A stretch of 64,000 nucleotides of DNA, taken from contig NZ_JAWLCI010000017.1 in assembly GCF_041687215.1 (NCBI RefSeq), forward strand, positions 1 through 64,000, given 5' to 3'. Below, in pieces: positions 35,509 through 45,401 of this stretch. The DNA comes from Mariniphaga sp041687215. GTDB taxonomy: Bacteria; Bacteroidota; Bacteroidia; Bacteroidales; Prolixibacteraceae. The notes below the pieces were generated by a model. That model did no database searches and was not told the DNA's origin. It saw nothing but the letters and a program-made list of their open reading frames with translations. The first letter of the stretch is position 1. Every line of letters begins with the position of its first letter. The position numbers and the translations under genes are program-made.

Positions 35509-36572
35509 TGCCATTTTTCAAACAAAATAATTTTTTAAAAATTGCTTCCCATCTGGGGTTCTGGCTAATCAGCATGGGATTAACTCTTCTGCTTTTTTAT
35601 TATTATGAAGACAGAGTACATTTCGATTTGGTAATACTTTCAAAAGCATTTATTACTAATCTGGGGTTTGCCATTGCAGTATATATAAACCTGCTGGTGC
35701 TGATTCCCGGATTTTTAAAACGCAAAAATTATATATTTTATGTATTCTGGCTAATGGTATTGCTGACCCTTTCAAGCCTGTTCATCCAGTTTTTGCTCAT
35801 GTTTCCACTTCGGAATATCCTCCAAGTTGGATTTAGATTTCGCTCTTTCGATATTAACCTGCATGCTGCATATTTTTCTACAACACTTATTTTTGTGGCA
35901 TTTACATCCTTTTTAAAATTTATCAGAGATTGGCTAACTATGCAGGACCTGAATCTAAAACTTGCAAAAATTGAACAACAGAAACTTGAAGCTGAACTCA
36001 AAACGCTGAAAGGACAGCTTAATCCCCATTTTCTGTTCAATTCATTAAATAATATTTACTCCCTGGCATTGGTTCATTCGGAAAAGGTTCCTGATTTAAT
36101 TTTACAACTGGCAGATTTAATGCGTCATATTATTTACGAATCGCGCGAAAATTATATTTCCCTGGAAAAAGAAATTGAATTTGTCACCAATTTTGTTGCA
36201 CTACAAAAAATACGTGCTTCCGAAAACGTAAATATCGAATTTAAAATAAACGGGGAAGTGCCCTCCTCTAAAATTGCTCCACTAATATTTGAACCGTTTA
36301 TTGATAATGCCTTTAAACATGGTCTTCCGGGAACAAATGGCAAGGATTTTATTCACATCTCTTTTGATTTTGAGACCCCGGGCTGGATAAAATTCAGTAT
36401 AGAAAACAATTATGAACAGTTTCCCAAAAGTATCAGAAAAAAGGATGGCGGAATAGGAATAGAAAATGTGAGACAACGATTAAACCATTTGTATTCTTCC
36501 AAAGATTACAATCTGCAAATTCAACATCAAAACAATAAACACCTTGTAAACCTGAAGTTAAAACTTAAATAA
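35508..36572 (+). CDS. LytS-type sensor histidine kinase
   Basis: A 354-residue membrane kinase. Four transmembrane helices occupy about residues 12-140. The His_kinase (PF06580) box LNPHFLFNSLNNIYSL has the phosphorylated His at about 174. The HATPase region has PLIFEPFIDNAFKHGL (N box) and KKDGGIGIENVRQRL (G box). It pairs with the LytTR regulator that starts 2 bases later. There is no periplasmic sensor domain, so the signal is probably membrane-related or intracellular. Confidence 0.93.
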   Translation: MPFFKQNNFLKIASHLGFWLISMGLTLLLFYYYEDRVHFDLVILSKAFITNLGFAIAVYINLLVLIPGFLKRKNYIFYVFWLMVLLTLSSLFIQFLLMFPLRNILQVGFRFRSFDINLHAAYFSTTLIFVAFTSFLKFIRDWLTMQDLNLKLAKIEQQKLEAELKTLKGQLNPHFLFNSLNNIYSLALVHSEKVPDLILQLADLMRHIIYESRENYISLEKEIEFVTNFVALQKIRASENVNIEFKINGEVPSSKIAPLIFEPFIDNAFKHGLPGTNGKDFIHISFDFETPGWIKFSIENNYEQFPKSIRKKDGGIGIENVRQRLNHLYSSKDYNLQIQHQNNKHLVNLKLKLK

Positions 36573-36573
36573 A

Positions 36574-37290
36574 ATGGAAATTAAAACCTTAATTGTTGAC
36601 GATGAACCCCTGGCTCAAAACGTAATTGAACAGTATGCAAAAAAATTACCGCAACTGAAAATAGTGGACAAATGCAACGATGCAATTTGTGCCCACCAGG
36701 CTTTGCAAAACAATCACATTGATTTAATTTTTCTTGATATCAATATGCCAAAACTTTCAGGGATTTCGTTTTTAAAAAATCTCAAAAATCCACCATTAGT
36801 TATTTTCACAACGGCATATTCAGAATATGCGCTGGAAGGTTTTGAACTAAATGCATTGGATTACCTAAAAAAACCTTTTAGTTTCGAGCGGTTTTGCAAG
36901 GCTTGTTTTAAAGCGGAAGAGCTACTCAGACTGAAACAGGCCGATCAAAAAACGGAACCAATAAAGGAGGAAAAACAGAATTTCTTTTTCGTAAAATCAA
37001 ATAAAAAAACGTATAAAGTTAAGTTTTCTGAAATTTACTATGTGGAAGGGCTTGGTGATTACGTGCAGTTGCACCTCACAGACCAGAAAATTGTTGCGAA
37101 TCTTTCCATGAAAAAAATGATGGAAATACTTCCTGAACAGGAGTTTTACCGTATCCATAAATCCTTCATTATCTCACTCCAAAAACTGGAATTGGTAGAG
37201 GGAAATTCAGTAAAAATAAACAATAAACGTTTACCCATTGGGAACAGCTACCGGCAACAGTTTATGGATTACATTAATGAACACATGTAA
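36574..37290 (+). CDS. LytTR-family response regulator
   Basis: A 238-residue regulator. The receiver domain (1-120) has the acidic pair DD at 9-10, the phosphorylated Asp55 in LIFLDINMP, and the conserved Thr/Lys (FTTAYSEYALEGF, DYLKKPF). The C-terminal LytTR DNA-binding domain (about 135-235) has FFFVKSNKKTYKV, YYVEGLGDYV and FYRIHKSFIISL. It is the partner of the kinase gene just upstream. The stop codon is followed immediately, with no gap, by the stop codon of the convergent nitroreductase gene. Confidence 0.95.
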   Translation: MEIKTLIVDDEPLAQNVIEQYAKKLPQLKIVDKCNDAICAHQALQNNHIDLIFLDINMPKLSGISFLKNLKNPPLVIFTTAYSEYALEGFELNALDYLKKPFSFERFCKACFKAEELLRLKQADQKTEPIKEEKQNFFFVKSNKKTYKVKFSEIYYVEGLGDYVQLHLTDQKIVANLSMKKMMEILPEQEFYRIHKSFIISLQKLELVEGNSVKINNKRLPIGNSYRQQFMDYINEHM

Positions 37291-38031
37291 TCAATCCATA
37301 AATCCCTGTTCACGTAAGGTTTGAATCATTTTTTCCGAAAAAAATTCATTGTCTGATTTTTTATAACGAACATCAGTAAAGACCTGCGCAAGAGTTTCTT
37401 TGTCATTCTCTTTAACAAATTCTTTCATCGACTCCAGATTTTCTTTATAAGAATATAAATCTCTGATAACATCTTCCGTATAATCCTTATATTTTTCGCG
37501 ATGAATGATACAACGAATTGGAATCCTGTCCGTGAGGTTCGGAATTTCTTCAGGATAACCAAGTGCAATAGTAGTAACAGGAAAGGTTAATTTGGGCAGT
37601 TCCAAAACATTTATAATTTCTTTTGCATTGTAGGTAGTCGTTCCCAAATAACAAATGCCGAGCCCATAATTCTCAGCAGCTACACAAGTATTCTGTGCAA
37701 CCAGAAGTGCGTCAATCGCAGCAGTAAAAAACGAAAGAAAATTTGCATATCCTGGTTCGGCTTTATTGTTTTTGCACCATTTGGAAAAACGATTGAAATC
37801 AGCAACAAACGTGAGTAAAACCGGAGCGCTTACAGCAACTGACTGATTAAAATGTAGTGGCGCCAGTTTCTGTTTCATTTCTGCATCCTCAGTAATAATA
37901 ACACTGTACAACTGCATGTTGCCAGTTGTTGATGCACGGGAGCCGGAACAGATAATACTTTCAAGTAATTTTGGTTCAATTGCCTTTTGCAGAAAATTCC
38001 GCACTGTAACGTGTCTATTTAAAAGTTCCAT
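37291..38031 (-). CDS. NfsA-like nitroreductase-family oxidoreductase
   Basis: About 246 residues from the ATG at 38031 (MELLNRHVTVRNF); a longer in-frame start adds a doubtful hydrophobic tail. FMN-binding features of the NfsA/FRP group are SGSRASTTGNMQLYSVI, AALDA-like IDALLVAQNTCVAAENYGLGICYLG and ALGYPEEIP. It should reduce quinones or nitro compounds with NAD(P)H. It stands alone, convergent with the two-component system. Confidence 0.85.
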   Translation of the reverse strand: MELLNRHVTVRNFLQKAIEPKLLESIICSGSRASTTGNMQLYSVIITEDAEMKQKLAPLHFNQSVAVSAPVLLTFVADFNRFSKWCKNNKAEPGYANFLSFFTAAIDALLVAQNTCVAAENYGLGICYLGTTTYNAKEIINVLELPKLTFPVTTIALGYPEEIPNLTDRIPIRCIIHREKYKDYTEDVIRDLYSYKENLESMKEFVKENDKETLAQVFTDVRYKKSDNEFFSEKMIQTLREQGFMD

Positions 38032-38130
38032 ATTATAAAAATGGTTTATTGCAACAAAAATAAGTAATCCGTATCTGACTAGAAAGTAATAGTATGACTT
38101 CAAGTAATACCATCACAAAAAAAGACAATA

Positions 38131-38163
38131 AAAAAGGGGAAAGCTGATGCTTCCCCCCTTTTT
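38131..38163 (-). terminator. Intrinsic terminator of the SprB-repeat gene
   Basis: A hairpin of GGGGAA and TTCCCC with inner AGC/GCT pairing lies about 20 bases after the stop of the giant gene. On the minus strand it ends in a T-rich run (CCCCTTTTTT). Confidence 0.8.
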
Positions 38164-38180
38164 AATCAATCAATTCGGTA

Positions 38181-41100
38181 TTACCTTTTAACAATCCTTT
38201 CTGTTTTGGCGAGTCCGTCTTCAGTAAACATACTTACAACGTACACACCGCTTACCAGATTTGCAGTACGGATTTCACGGGTCGGATATTCTAAGTCGAT
38301 AACTCGCTGACCAGCAATATTGGTAATAAGTACCCTGGTCAGTTTACTGTGGTTTTCGATAGTAATTCTGTCGTTGAACGGATTCGGATATACTTTGAAC
38401 TCAACTCCTGAAATAATAGGAGCAGGTGTAGCACCCAGGTCAACAATGTCAGATTCCATCCTTGGCTCAAGTTTGAACGCTTCCAGACGAGTATTTACAA
38501 TACCAGTTACATGGTAGAAAGTGCTGTCAGTCGGTTCAAATGCATACAACCAGTCGTTAACAATTACGTCGTCGGTTGGTTCGTAGTACACTGACCATTC
38601 ACCGTTGCCTTCATCAGCAGGTCTTGCACGACCTCCCTCTACTGTAACAAGCACGCTTTCCCACATTTCGTTTTCAGCGTCTGATGGAGAATCAGCAACA
38701 ATTGCTTCAACCACAAGAGGAGCATCAATCATGGTTACCTCAGCAGCAGTTAAAGTAGTTACCGTAGCAACTTCAGTTACAGAACCAACAACTTCAACAC
38801 CATCACCTATTTCGAGGTCTGAAGCATCAGCGTATTCTACCCAAATACCGCTCCATGCAGCATTTGCATCCTGCATAAAGAATCCTTCGCCGGCAGAAAC
38901 ACCTGTAACAGTACCCGTTACAACTACTACGTCTTCAGCAGGTACAGCGGTTTGAGCACCTTCACCCTGAATTTCAGCAATGGTGAGCGGCATTGGAACA
39001 GCTACAACCTCAACATTCAACGTTCTTTCACATTCACCAAACATATATACAAATGTGTGCATACCTTCTGCAAGCATGGTATCAACACCAGCTTCGGTAT
39101 CAACAAACTCAGTTTCGTAATTAATATACGTTTCTACGATAGTATCGCGGGTTACGTAATCACCTACTACTTCTACAATTTCTACTGTACCACATTCATG
39201 TGAATCCATTCCAATAATATTGTATGTACCCCTTGGCAGTGTAAAGGTCATTTCAGTCATTACACTGTCGTCAACCATTACCATGTAAGGTCCAACACCA
39301 CCGGAAACAGTTACAGTAAACGTTTCACTGCATTCTGTAGTTTCTAAGATTTCGATATCGGCAACCACTTCACTTTGAATATAATCAAAAGTAAAGGTGT
39401 CAATGGCAGATACACAACCTTCGCTATCTTCTACATAAATTGCATAGTGCCTGTCACCGATAAATTCAGCATCGAATTCGAATAAATCTTCTATGGTAAT
39501 TGATTCATCGAACCAACCATTGTAAGCAGTATATTCATCGTCTCCGGTTGTAAAATCATCATCTTCAAATTGTTTGTAATAAACCATGAAGGAACGATCA
39601 GGTGTGCCAGTTGCATTAATTCTTACCTTGGCGTAATCAAGATTTGCACAAGACAAGTCATTAACTGTGAATTCAACTTCAAGCGGAGTTTCGAGATAGA
39701 TAGTATCTAATGCTTCGCAGTCATTTTCATCTCTAACCTGAACCGTGAATGTGTTACCAACTTCAACCAGGAATGAACTTCCAAGATTTTGCCATGGAGT
39801 ATGGATTACACCATTTTTCCATAACTGGTATTCATAATCACCGGTTCCACCTTCAGCAATGGCTTCAATAACTCCGTCAACAGCGCCGAAACAAGTTGTT
39901 CCGTCAACAATTTCCAGACTTACTGTTAATTCATCCGGTTGATCAACAAAAATGGTATCAATCGCAGAAATACAGCCATTATCATCGGTAACAGTTACTT
40001 CAAATCCTTCTTCAGAACTTGCAGGAACACCACCTAAAATATAAAGGCCACCTGTATTAGGTTCAATATCCATATAAGTAGAGTCAACTGTTTCTCCAGC
40101 AGCGCTGGTTCCCCAAACGCGTGCATTGTATGTACCTGAGCCACCGATAATATTAACTAAATGAACTTGTCCATCCCATGCACCGAAGCAAGAAGGTAGT
40201 CTGTAATGAACCATAGCAGGATCACCCATTGTATGGAAGGCCCATTCAATAGAATCAGGTTGTTCAACTTTTACACGCCATTTGTTTACCGGTAAACTAT
40301 TTTCGTATTGACCGCCAACAATACAGCCGTTTGCATCCATTACCCAGGTAACCCAGGTTCCGGCGCCTACATTGAACTCATTGCTTTCCTGCCATTCGTC
40401 TGAATCTTCATCCGGGTGGTTCGGAACAAGGATATGTCCGTCAGGCTCAATTGATAAGCCAGCCCAGTATTTGTAAGGTGCAGTACCACCGTCAGCATTC
40501 AGAACAAATTGTCCGTCTTCACCTCCGTAACAGGTAACATCATTTACCCATTCCGGATCAAGTGTCAAGTAGGTAGCAGGTTCATTTACTTCCCAAGATT
40601 CAACTGTAGTTGAAGGTCCATCAAACTGACCTGTAGTTGGAGCCAATGTACAACCATTTGCATCCATAATGCGCACGGTGTAGTGTGAATGTGCCAAATC
40701 GGTAAAGGTATATGCATTATCATCACCAGACCTAATCCAGCCACTATCATAATCACTTCCAGTAATTTGTATATCAAAACCATCATTTGCAGTACCTTCA
40801 AGGTCATAAGGAATTCCGCCACTGATAATTTCTACAGTTAAGGTACCGTCTGAACCATCTTTACAGCTTACATCTTCAATTACAACTGTATATGTAATTG
40901 GTTCGGGTGAGTCAATGGTAAACGGAACAGAATATTCACAATCAAGATTTTGTAATGTATCAACAGCATCATAATTGTAAGCATCTCTGATATACAGAAC
41001 ATGGTCGCCTGCTGGTAAATTGTCGTATGTTAAATCTGATGACCAGGTTCCGTCGTTTATTTTGAATTCATAAAGAGTATAACCATCCCATCCGCCAATT

Positions 41101-44100
41101 CCTTCAACTTCTATTTCACCATCAGCAATACCGTAGCAAGTTGCATCGGTAATGTCAATATCTGCACTTAAAGCTTCAGGTTCAAGAATAGTAATGGTAT
41201 CAGGTCCTGTTACACATTCATTTGCATCTTTAATCCAAATTCTAAACATTCCTGTTTCAGTAGCAATATGAGTTTTAACTGTTTCTCCTGCATCAATCGG
41301 AATCCATGAATTCGTATTGTTAATAGCATACCAGTAATCGGGAGTTCCGCCAGTTATGTCAACAGTAATTAATCCATCGTTTGAATCTTCACAGCTCATG
41401 TGCTGATAAGTAGCGGTGAAAGTCAATTCATCCGGATCATCCAAAACAATTTCTTCAGTTGTATAGGAAGGACAATCTTCTGAATCTTCAACCATTACAG
41501 CATAAACTCCAGCAGGTAAACCTGTGAAATCACCAGTAGCCTGGTCTGTGTAGTCTTCCAGTTCAACCCATTCACCTTCTACCCATTCGAGCAGGGTAAA
41601 CAAGTAAGAACCGGCGCCACCAGAAACAGCACTCATTGGGACATTGATGCTACCATCTGTTCCTTCAAAACAAAGTGGATCAACAGCAACGATATCATCT
41701 TCGTCAACCAGCAATTCTTCGTAACCTTCAACTTCAATCGGGCCATACCATTTTTCGTCGCAACCATCATCGCGAACGGCAATCCAGTAGGTTCCGCCAT
41801 CAACCTGGAAGCTAACTGTGCTTAATGCCGGATCATAGTCCTCATCATTATATGTATCAAAAGGTAACCACAGGCCTTCGTCAATATTTCCAAGTGCAGC
41901 TTCATTGTTAACTACAGCATATTCCAGTCTCCCATCAACCGGAACATAACCACCGGTTGCATGAACCGTGATAACTCCTTCGAAGGTATTGAAACAGGAG
42001 GCAGAAGTAGTGTAAACTACATCAATTAATAATTCAGGATTTTGAGTAATCTCAATGGTATCAGGATTTGATTCGCAAGTGTATTGGTCAACAACCCATA
42101 CTATATAAGTTCCTGCATTGAATGTTGTAGGAGTAGCAGCTATGTTGGATGGTCCGAAAGATGAAACCACACCAGCTTCATTTTCAACATAAAATTGAAC
42201 TCCACGATTTGGTTCTCCGCCTTCTCCTGTTAATCCATCTGCCCAGCTTGTGAAGTTTACAGAAATGGTTCCTGTCTTGTCACCAAAACAGTTGATATGA
42301 AGGTCAGAAACTGCTTCAATAACATTTTCTTCCATATCCACATCCTGCACAATATCAAATTCGTACTCACAACCGTTGTCGTCCCAAACCAGGATTGTAT
42401 GCTCACCAACTCCTACTCTGATATTTGTTAAAGTGGCGCTGGTTTCTCTGGCCGAGCTTCCGTTAATGGAATAGTAGTAAGGTTTTGTTCCACCTTCGAT
42501 TCTCAAACGAATACTTCCGTCATTTCCATCAATACAGGTTGGTGCAAACCAGTCTTCAACAGAAGCAAGTAATTCAGCAGGATTATCTACTGTTAAATCA
42601 CCAGAATAGGTAACCTCACAAGTCGGATCACCTTCTCCTACAGGAGCATTAGCCACAACAATTGCGGGTACAGCATAAGGAGCAGGCCAAACATCAATTG
42701 AAGTTGTGTCAACCCAACTAGTTCCGCCGTCAAAACTATATACATAATCACCAGTTCCTCCTGTAACATTTACAATTGCAATGGATGCATCCCCATCGTT
42801 ACATGCCGGATCAGTAATCTCAACATCAAACTGAATATCATCAGGTGATTGTACAGAAATAACATTCTGAGTATTGTTCGGGTTAATGTATTCAACTACA
42901 CAACCATTGGCATCAGTAATAGTTAAACTGTAGTAAGTAGGTTTCAGACCGGTAAAAGTAAATCCGGCAGCATCTACGCCAGATTGAGTAGTAATATTCT
43001 CACCTTCTTGAATTTCAAGGGTATAAGTTGCAGTTCCCCCAACAATATTTGTAACAATAATTTCTCCATCATTGTCACCACCACAAGAAGTATCTGTGAT
43101 GTCCATATCAAATGTAATGGCATCAGGTTCTGTAATTTCAACATCAGTATCAATATCGATAACACATCCGTTTGTATTTCTTACTTTTACAGAGTAGTCT
43201 CCGGCCATTAAATCTTCAACTGTATATTCACCGGCATCTCCCCAGGTAGTTCCACCGTCAACAGATACTTCATAAACATCTACGGCAGCGCCACCGTCTT
43301 CAAGAATTTCAATAGAAATTTCTCCATCCATTCCGCCATTACATGAAACATTGGTGATGGTAAGATTTCCTGTAACAGGCAGATTGGTGTCAGTAATTGT
43401 TATTTCTTCCCAATAGGTCAAATCAGCCAGGTTTGCACAACCATTGGCATCCTGAACGGCAACATAATATGTTCCAGGATCATAAGAAAACTGGAAATTT
43501 GTTCTTGTTACTGCATCAGAACCATCAGAATTTTCTGAAATATAATAAGTATAAGGCGCAACACCACCATTCGCATCAAATACCACAGAACCTCTACCTC
43601 CGTAACATGCAGGATTTTGAGTTTCTACAGTAAATTCTACTGGTTCGATAGTTTCCGGGACTGTAACAGTTTGTTTCAAAGAAATACAGCCGTTAGCATC
43701 TTTTATGCGAACTGTAACCGTTTCACCGGCAACAACATCATAATCAGGTGAAGTTGACCATGCATCTGTCCAGTTAGCTGGATCAGGGTCTTCGTTAAAC
43801 AGATAAAACTCTGCATCAGGTTCAGTAACGGTTAAAGTTACATCACCACCGGCACAGGTTTCTGTGGTTACAGTGGTTTCAATATCAGTCATTTCTACGT
43901 CAACTGTAAGCGAACCATCGTAATAAACATCTGTATTCACTAAATCGTCGCCATCAGGTATTTCGTACCAGAAATTGGTTGTTCCCCATACCATACTGCT
44001 GGTAAACGATGGAGCCATATTTCCAGGATAACCCAACACTGAAAAGTGAAGAACCAGGATATCCGTTCTCTCATTGTCGCCAATGGTAGCAGCATCGTCA

Positions 44101-44408
44101 GCCCAGTCAACACTAATAATTCCACCTGCTTCTGAAGTTGTTAAAGCAGATAATGAAGCATGGACATTAGAAACCCCAACAAAATCGAAGATTTCGTCGT
44201 TGAATTCCAAAGCCAGTTCAAAACGGTTTAATTTAATAAAATCCCGTACCGAGATTGTTACCGTGTAATCGTCAGCTTCATTGTAACAATATGAAGCGTC
44301 TTCTGCATAAAGTTCAACGGTTTCCTGTTCCTCCTGTGCGTACCCATGGGTTGCAAAGGCTGTAAGGAGTACCATTAAACTTAAGAACCAAGTAAATGAT
44401 TTTCTCAT
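38181..44408 (-). CDS. Giant SprB-repeat surface protein with type IX sorting domain
   Basis: A 2075-residue exported protein. A signal peptide (about 1-24, ending GYAQ) precedes a cohesin-like domain (about 27-170, RFELALEFNDEIFDFVGV). About 16-17 units of 80-110 residues follow; most begin with a Cys in C-x-G-x-x-DG-x-I and many close with D-A-N-G-C, so one disulfide per unit is plausible. They match SprB repeats of gliding adhesins. Residues about 1790-1990 form a DUF5689-like OB-fold domain (GFFMQDANAAWSGIWVEY). The last 72 residues are a type A T9SS sorting domain (VYPNPFNDRITIEN to the final KR). The protein is therefore secreted through T9SS, probably to the cell surface or extracellular matrix. 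A perfect promoter lies upstream. The ligand is unknown. Confidence 0.92.
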   Translation of the reverse strand: MRKSFTWFLSLMVLLTAFATHGYAQEEQETVELYAEDASYCYNEADDYTVTISVRDFIKLNRFELALEFNDEIFDFVGVSNVHASLSALTTSEAGGIISVDWADDAATIGDNERTDILVLHFSVLGYPGNMAPSFTSSMVWGTTNFWYEIPDGDDLVNTDVYYDGSLTVDVEMTDIETTVTTETCAGGDVTLTVTEPDAEFYLFNEDPDPANWTDAWSTSPDYDVVAGETVTVRIKDANGCISLKQTVTVPETIEPVEFTVETQNPACYGGRGSVVFDANGGVAPYTYYISENSDGSDAVTRTNFQFSYDPGTYYVAVQDANGCANLADLTYWEEITITDTNLPVTGNLTITNVSCNGGMDGEISIEILEDGGAAVDVYEVSVDGGTTWGDAGEYTVEDLMAGDYSVKVRNTNGCVIDIDTDVEITEPDAITFDMDITDTSCGGDNDGEIIVTNIVGGTATYTLEIQEGENITTQSGVDAAGFTFTGLKPTYYSLTITDANGCVVEYINPNNTQNVISVQSPDDIQFDVEITDPACNDGDASIAIVNVTGGTGDYVYSFDGGTSWVDTTSIDVWPAPYAVPAIVVANAPVGEGDPTCEVTYSGDLTVDNPAELLASVEDWFAPTCIDGNDGSIRLRIEGGTKPYYYSINGSSARETSATLTNIRVGVGEHTILVWDDNGCEYEFDIVQDVDMEENVIEAVSDLHINCFGDKTGTISVNFTSWADGLTGEGGEPNRGVQFYVENEAGVVSSFGPSNIAATPTTFNAGTYIVWVVDQYTCESNPDTIEITQNPELLIDVVYTTSASCFNTFEGVITVHATGGYVPVDGRLEYAVVNNEAALGNIDEGLWLPFDTYNDEDYDPALSTVSFQVDGGTYWIAVRDDGCDEKWYGPIEVEGYEELLVDEDDIVAVDPLCFEGTDGSINVPMSAVSGGAGSYLFTLLEWVEGEWVELEDYTDQATGDFTGLPAGVYAVMVEDSEDCPSYTTEEIVLDDPDELTFTATYQHMSCEDSNDGLITVDITGGTPDYWYAINNTNSWIPIDAGETVKTHIATETGMFRIWIKDANECVTGPDTITILEPEALSADIDITDATCYGIADGEIEVEGIGGWDGYTLYEFKINDGTWSSDLTYDNLPAGDHVLYIRDAYNYDAVDTLQNLDCEYSVPFTIDSPEPITYTVVIEDVSCKDGSDGTLTVEIISGGIPYDLEGTANDGFDIQITGSDYDSGWIRSGDDNAYTFTDLAHSHYTVRIMDANGCTLAPTTGQFDGPSTTVESWEVNEPATYLTLDPEWVNDVTCYGGEDGQFVLNADGGTAPYKYWAGLSIEPDGHILVPNHPDEDSDEWQESNEFNVGAGTWVTWVMDANGCIVGGQYENSLPVNKWRVKVEQPDSIEWAFHTMGDPAMVHYRLPSCFGAWDGQVHLVNIIGGSGTYNARVWGTSAAGETVDSTYMDIEPNTGGLYILGGVPASSEEGFEVTVTDDNGCISAIDTIFVDQPDELTVSLEIVDGTTCFGAVDGVIEAIAEGGTGDYEYQLWKNGVIHTPWQNLGSSFLVEVGNTFTVQVRDENDCEALDTIYLETPLEVEFTVNDLSCANLDYAKVRINATGTPDRSFMVYYKQFEDDDFTTGDDEYTAYNGWFDESITIEDLFEFDAEFIGDRHYAIYVEDSEGCVSAIDTFTFDYIQSEVVADIEILETTECSETFTVTVSGGVGPYMVMVDDSVMTEMTFTLPRGTYNIIGMDSHECGTVEIVEVVGDYVTRDTIVETYINYETEFVDTEAGVDTMLAEGMHTFVYMFGECERTLNVEVVAVPMPLTIAEIQGEGAQTAVPAEDVVVVTGTVTGVSAGEGFFMQDANAAWSGIWVEYADASDLEIGDGVEVVGSVTEVATVTTLTAAEVTMIDAPLVVEAIVADSPSDAENEMWESVLVTVEGGRARPADEGNGEWSVYYEPTDDVIVNDWLYAFEPTDSTFYHVTGIVNTRLEAFKLEPRMESDIVDLGATPAPIISGVEFKVYPNPFNDRITIENHSKLTRVLITNIAGQRVIDLEYPTREIRTANLVSGVYVVSMFTEDGLAKTERIVKR

Positions 44409-44765
44409 AGCATTTCTTTTTAAATTGAACTTAATTGATTGATTGATTTTAAATTATTTAATCTTTTAATCATTGTTTTAGTTATATCGTCCTTTATAAT
44501 TGCAGGATAAACAAATACAAACGTATAAAATTATCAGCAATGTACAAACGAATCGCTGAATAAAATATCTTGTTTTTCCCTTTGTTATCAACAGGCCCGA
44601 ATTGACATGCAACCTGTCTTGTTAACATTTCTTTTGTTTTGTACAAGTTTGCTCTCGTTTTAATTTGTGCAATTTTACTTCAATTTTTTTAATTATTTAC
44701 AATAAATCCTGGTTTTTTTCGCTTAGGTAAAGTGATTAGTACGATTTGATGTTGTAAAATATAGG
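44409..44765. other. Intergenic stretch upstream of the SprB-repeat gene
   Basis: AT-rich DNA. It holds the perfect promoter of the SprB-repeat gene (44518-44548, minus strand) and its roughly 100-base leader. I see no coding sequence or stable RNA in the remainder. Confidence 0.6.
44518..44548 (-). promoter_or_regulatory. Perfect-consensus promoter of the SprB-repeat gene
   Basis: On the minus strand TTTG (44545-44548), a spacer of exactly 19, then TACGTTTG (44518-44525). The -7 box lies about 110 bases before the ATG at 44408. Confidence 0.9.
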
Positions 44766-44975
44766 TTGAAGTTGCAATTTACTATGTATCGTTTATACCA
44801 TTTTATATATTATTCCCTTTTTTTAAAAGAAATTGGGTGCCGAACTGGCCAATATTCTGCCAAATGGCTGCCGGCTGTTTTTTTTGTTTTCTTTTTAGCA
44901 TTTAATTCCTGCAAAACCTGTAAATGTCCTGCTTATTCAGAAACACACCAGGAAATTCGTGAAAAGAAAGCGTAA
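44766..44975 (+). CDS. Small putative lipoprotein
   Basis: An open frame of at most 69 codons. Its second half reads like a lipoprotein signal: KWLPAVFFVFFLAFNSC, then KTCKCPAYS and a charged tail. The lipobox FNSC and the CKCPAYS motif argue for a real small exported protein; I recall similar short Bacteroidota lipoproteins. The true start is unclear, as the first ATG gives an unusually long front part with another hydrophobic stretch. It lies in an otherwise empty region between the SprB-repeat gene and gapA. Function unknown. Confidence 0.45.
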   Translation: MKLQFTMYRLYHFIYYSLFLKEIGCRTGQYSAKWLPAVFFVFFLAFNSCKTCKCPAYSETHQEIREKKA

Positions 44976-45401
44976 CAGCAAATTTGATTACTTGATGTTG
45001 AATTGCCAGCCAATTTTTATTAGCTCACGCATTCCTTTAAATTTACATAACTGGAACACAGTTTGACATTTTTTTCTATTTGCGTTGATTTATTTAGCCT
45101 CAAAAAATCCAATAATATTCTGACAAAAAACAATTTAACTAAAAATTACCTCGCTGAGAATTGAATATTTTAGCATGTTATGGGGGATTGACTGCAAATT
45201 TTGGCAAGAAATTGTGTTGTGTTCGCTTTAAATTAACATTAAAGTTCGAAGCAATAATTTTGAATTCATGTTTTAGATTTGAAACTGTGGAATTTTAGTA
45301 GTTAATTTGTATATGTTTCTGATTCAGGAATTAAACTTAATGCTTTTCCTGAAAAATTTAATAAAAATAGTTCATTATAATAAATTAAAACTTACACTAC
45401 T
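44976..45401. other. Intergenic stretch upstream of gapA
   Basis: About 425 bases of AT-rich DNA. It contains the candidate gapA promoter (45278-45309) and a second exact -7 word TAATTTTG at 45255-45262 without a good -33. No gene, tRNA or strong hairpin was recognised. Confidence 0.6.
45278..45309 (+). promoter_or_regulatory. Predicted promoter of gapA
   Basis: TTTG (45278-45281), a 20-base spacer and TTAATTTG (45302-45309), one mismatch from TAnnTTTG. It would give a leader of about 85 bases. Confidence 0.5.

Noticed and set aside
38181..44408. DNA-level tandem repeats in the giant gene
   Set aside because: The repeats are evident as protein patterns but the nucleotide units are diverged, so no repeat array was called.
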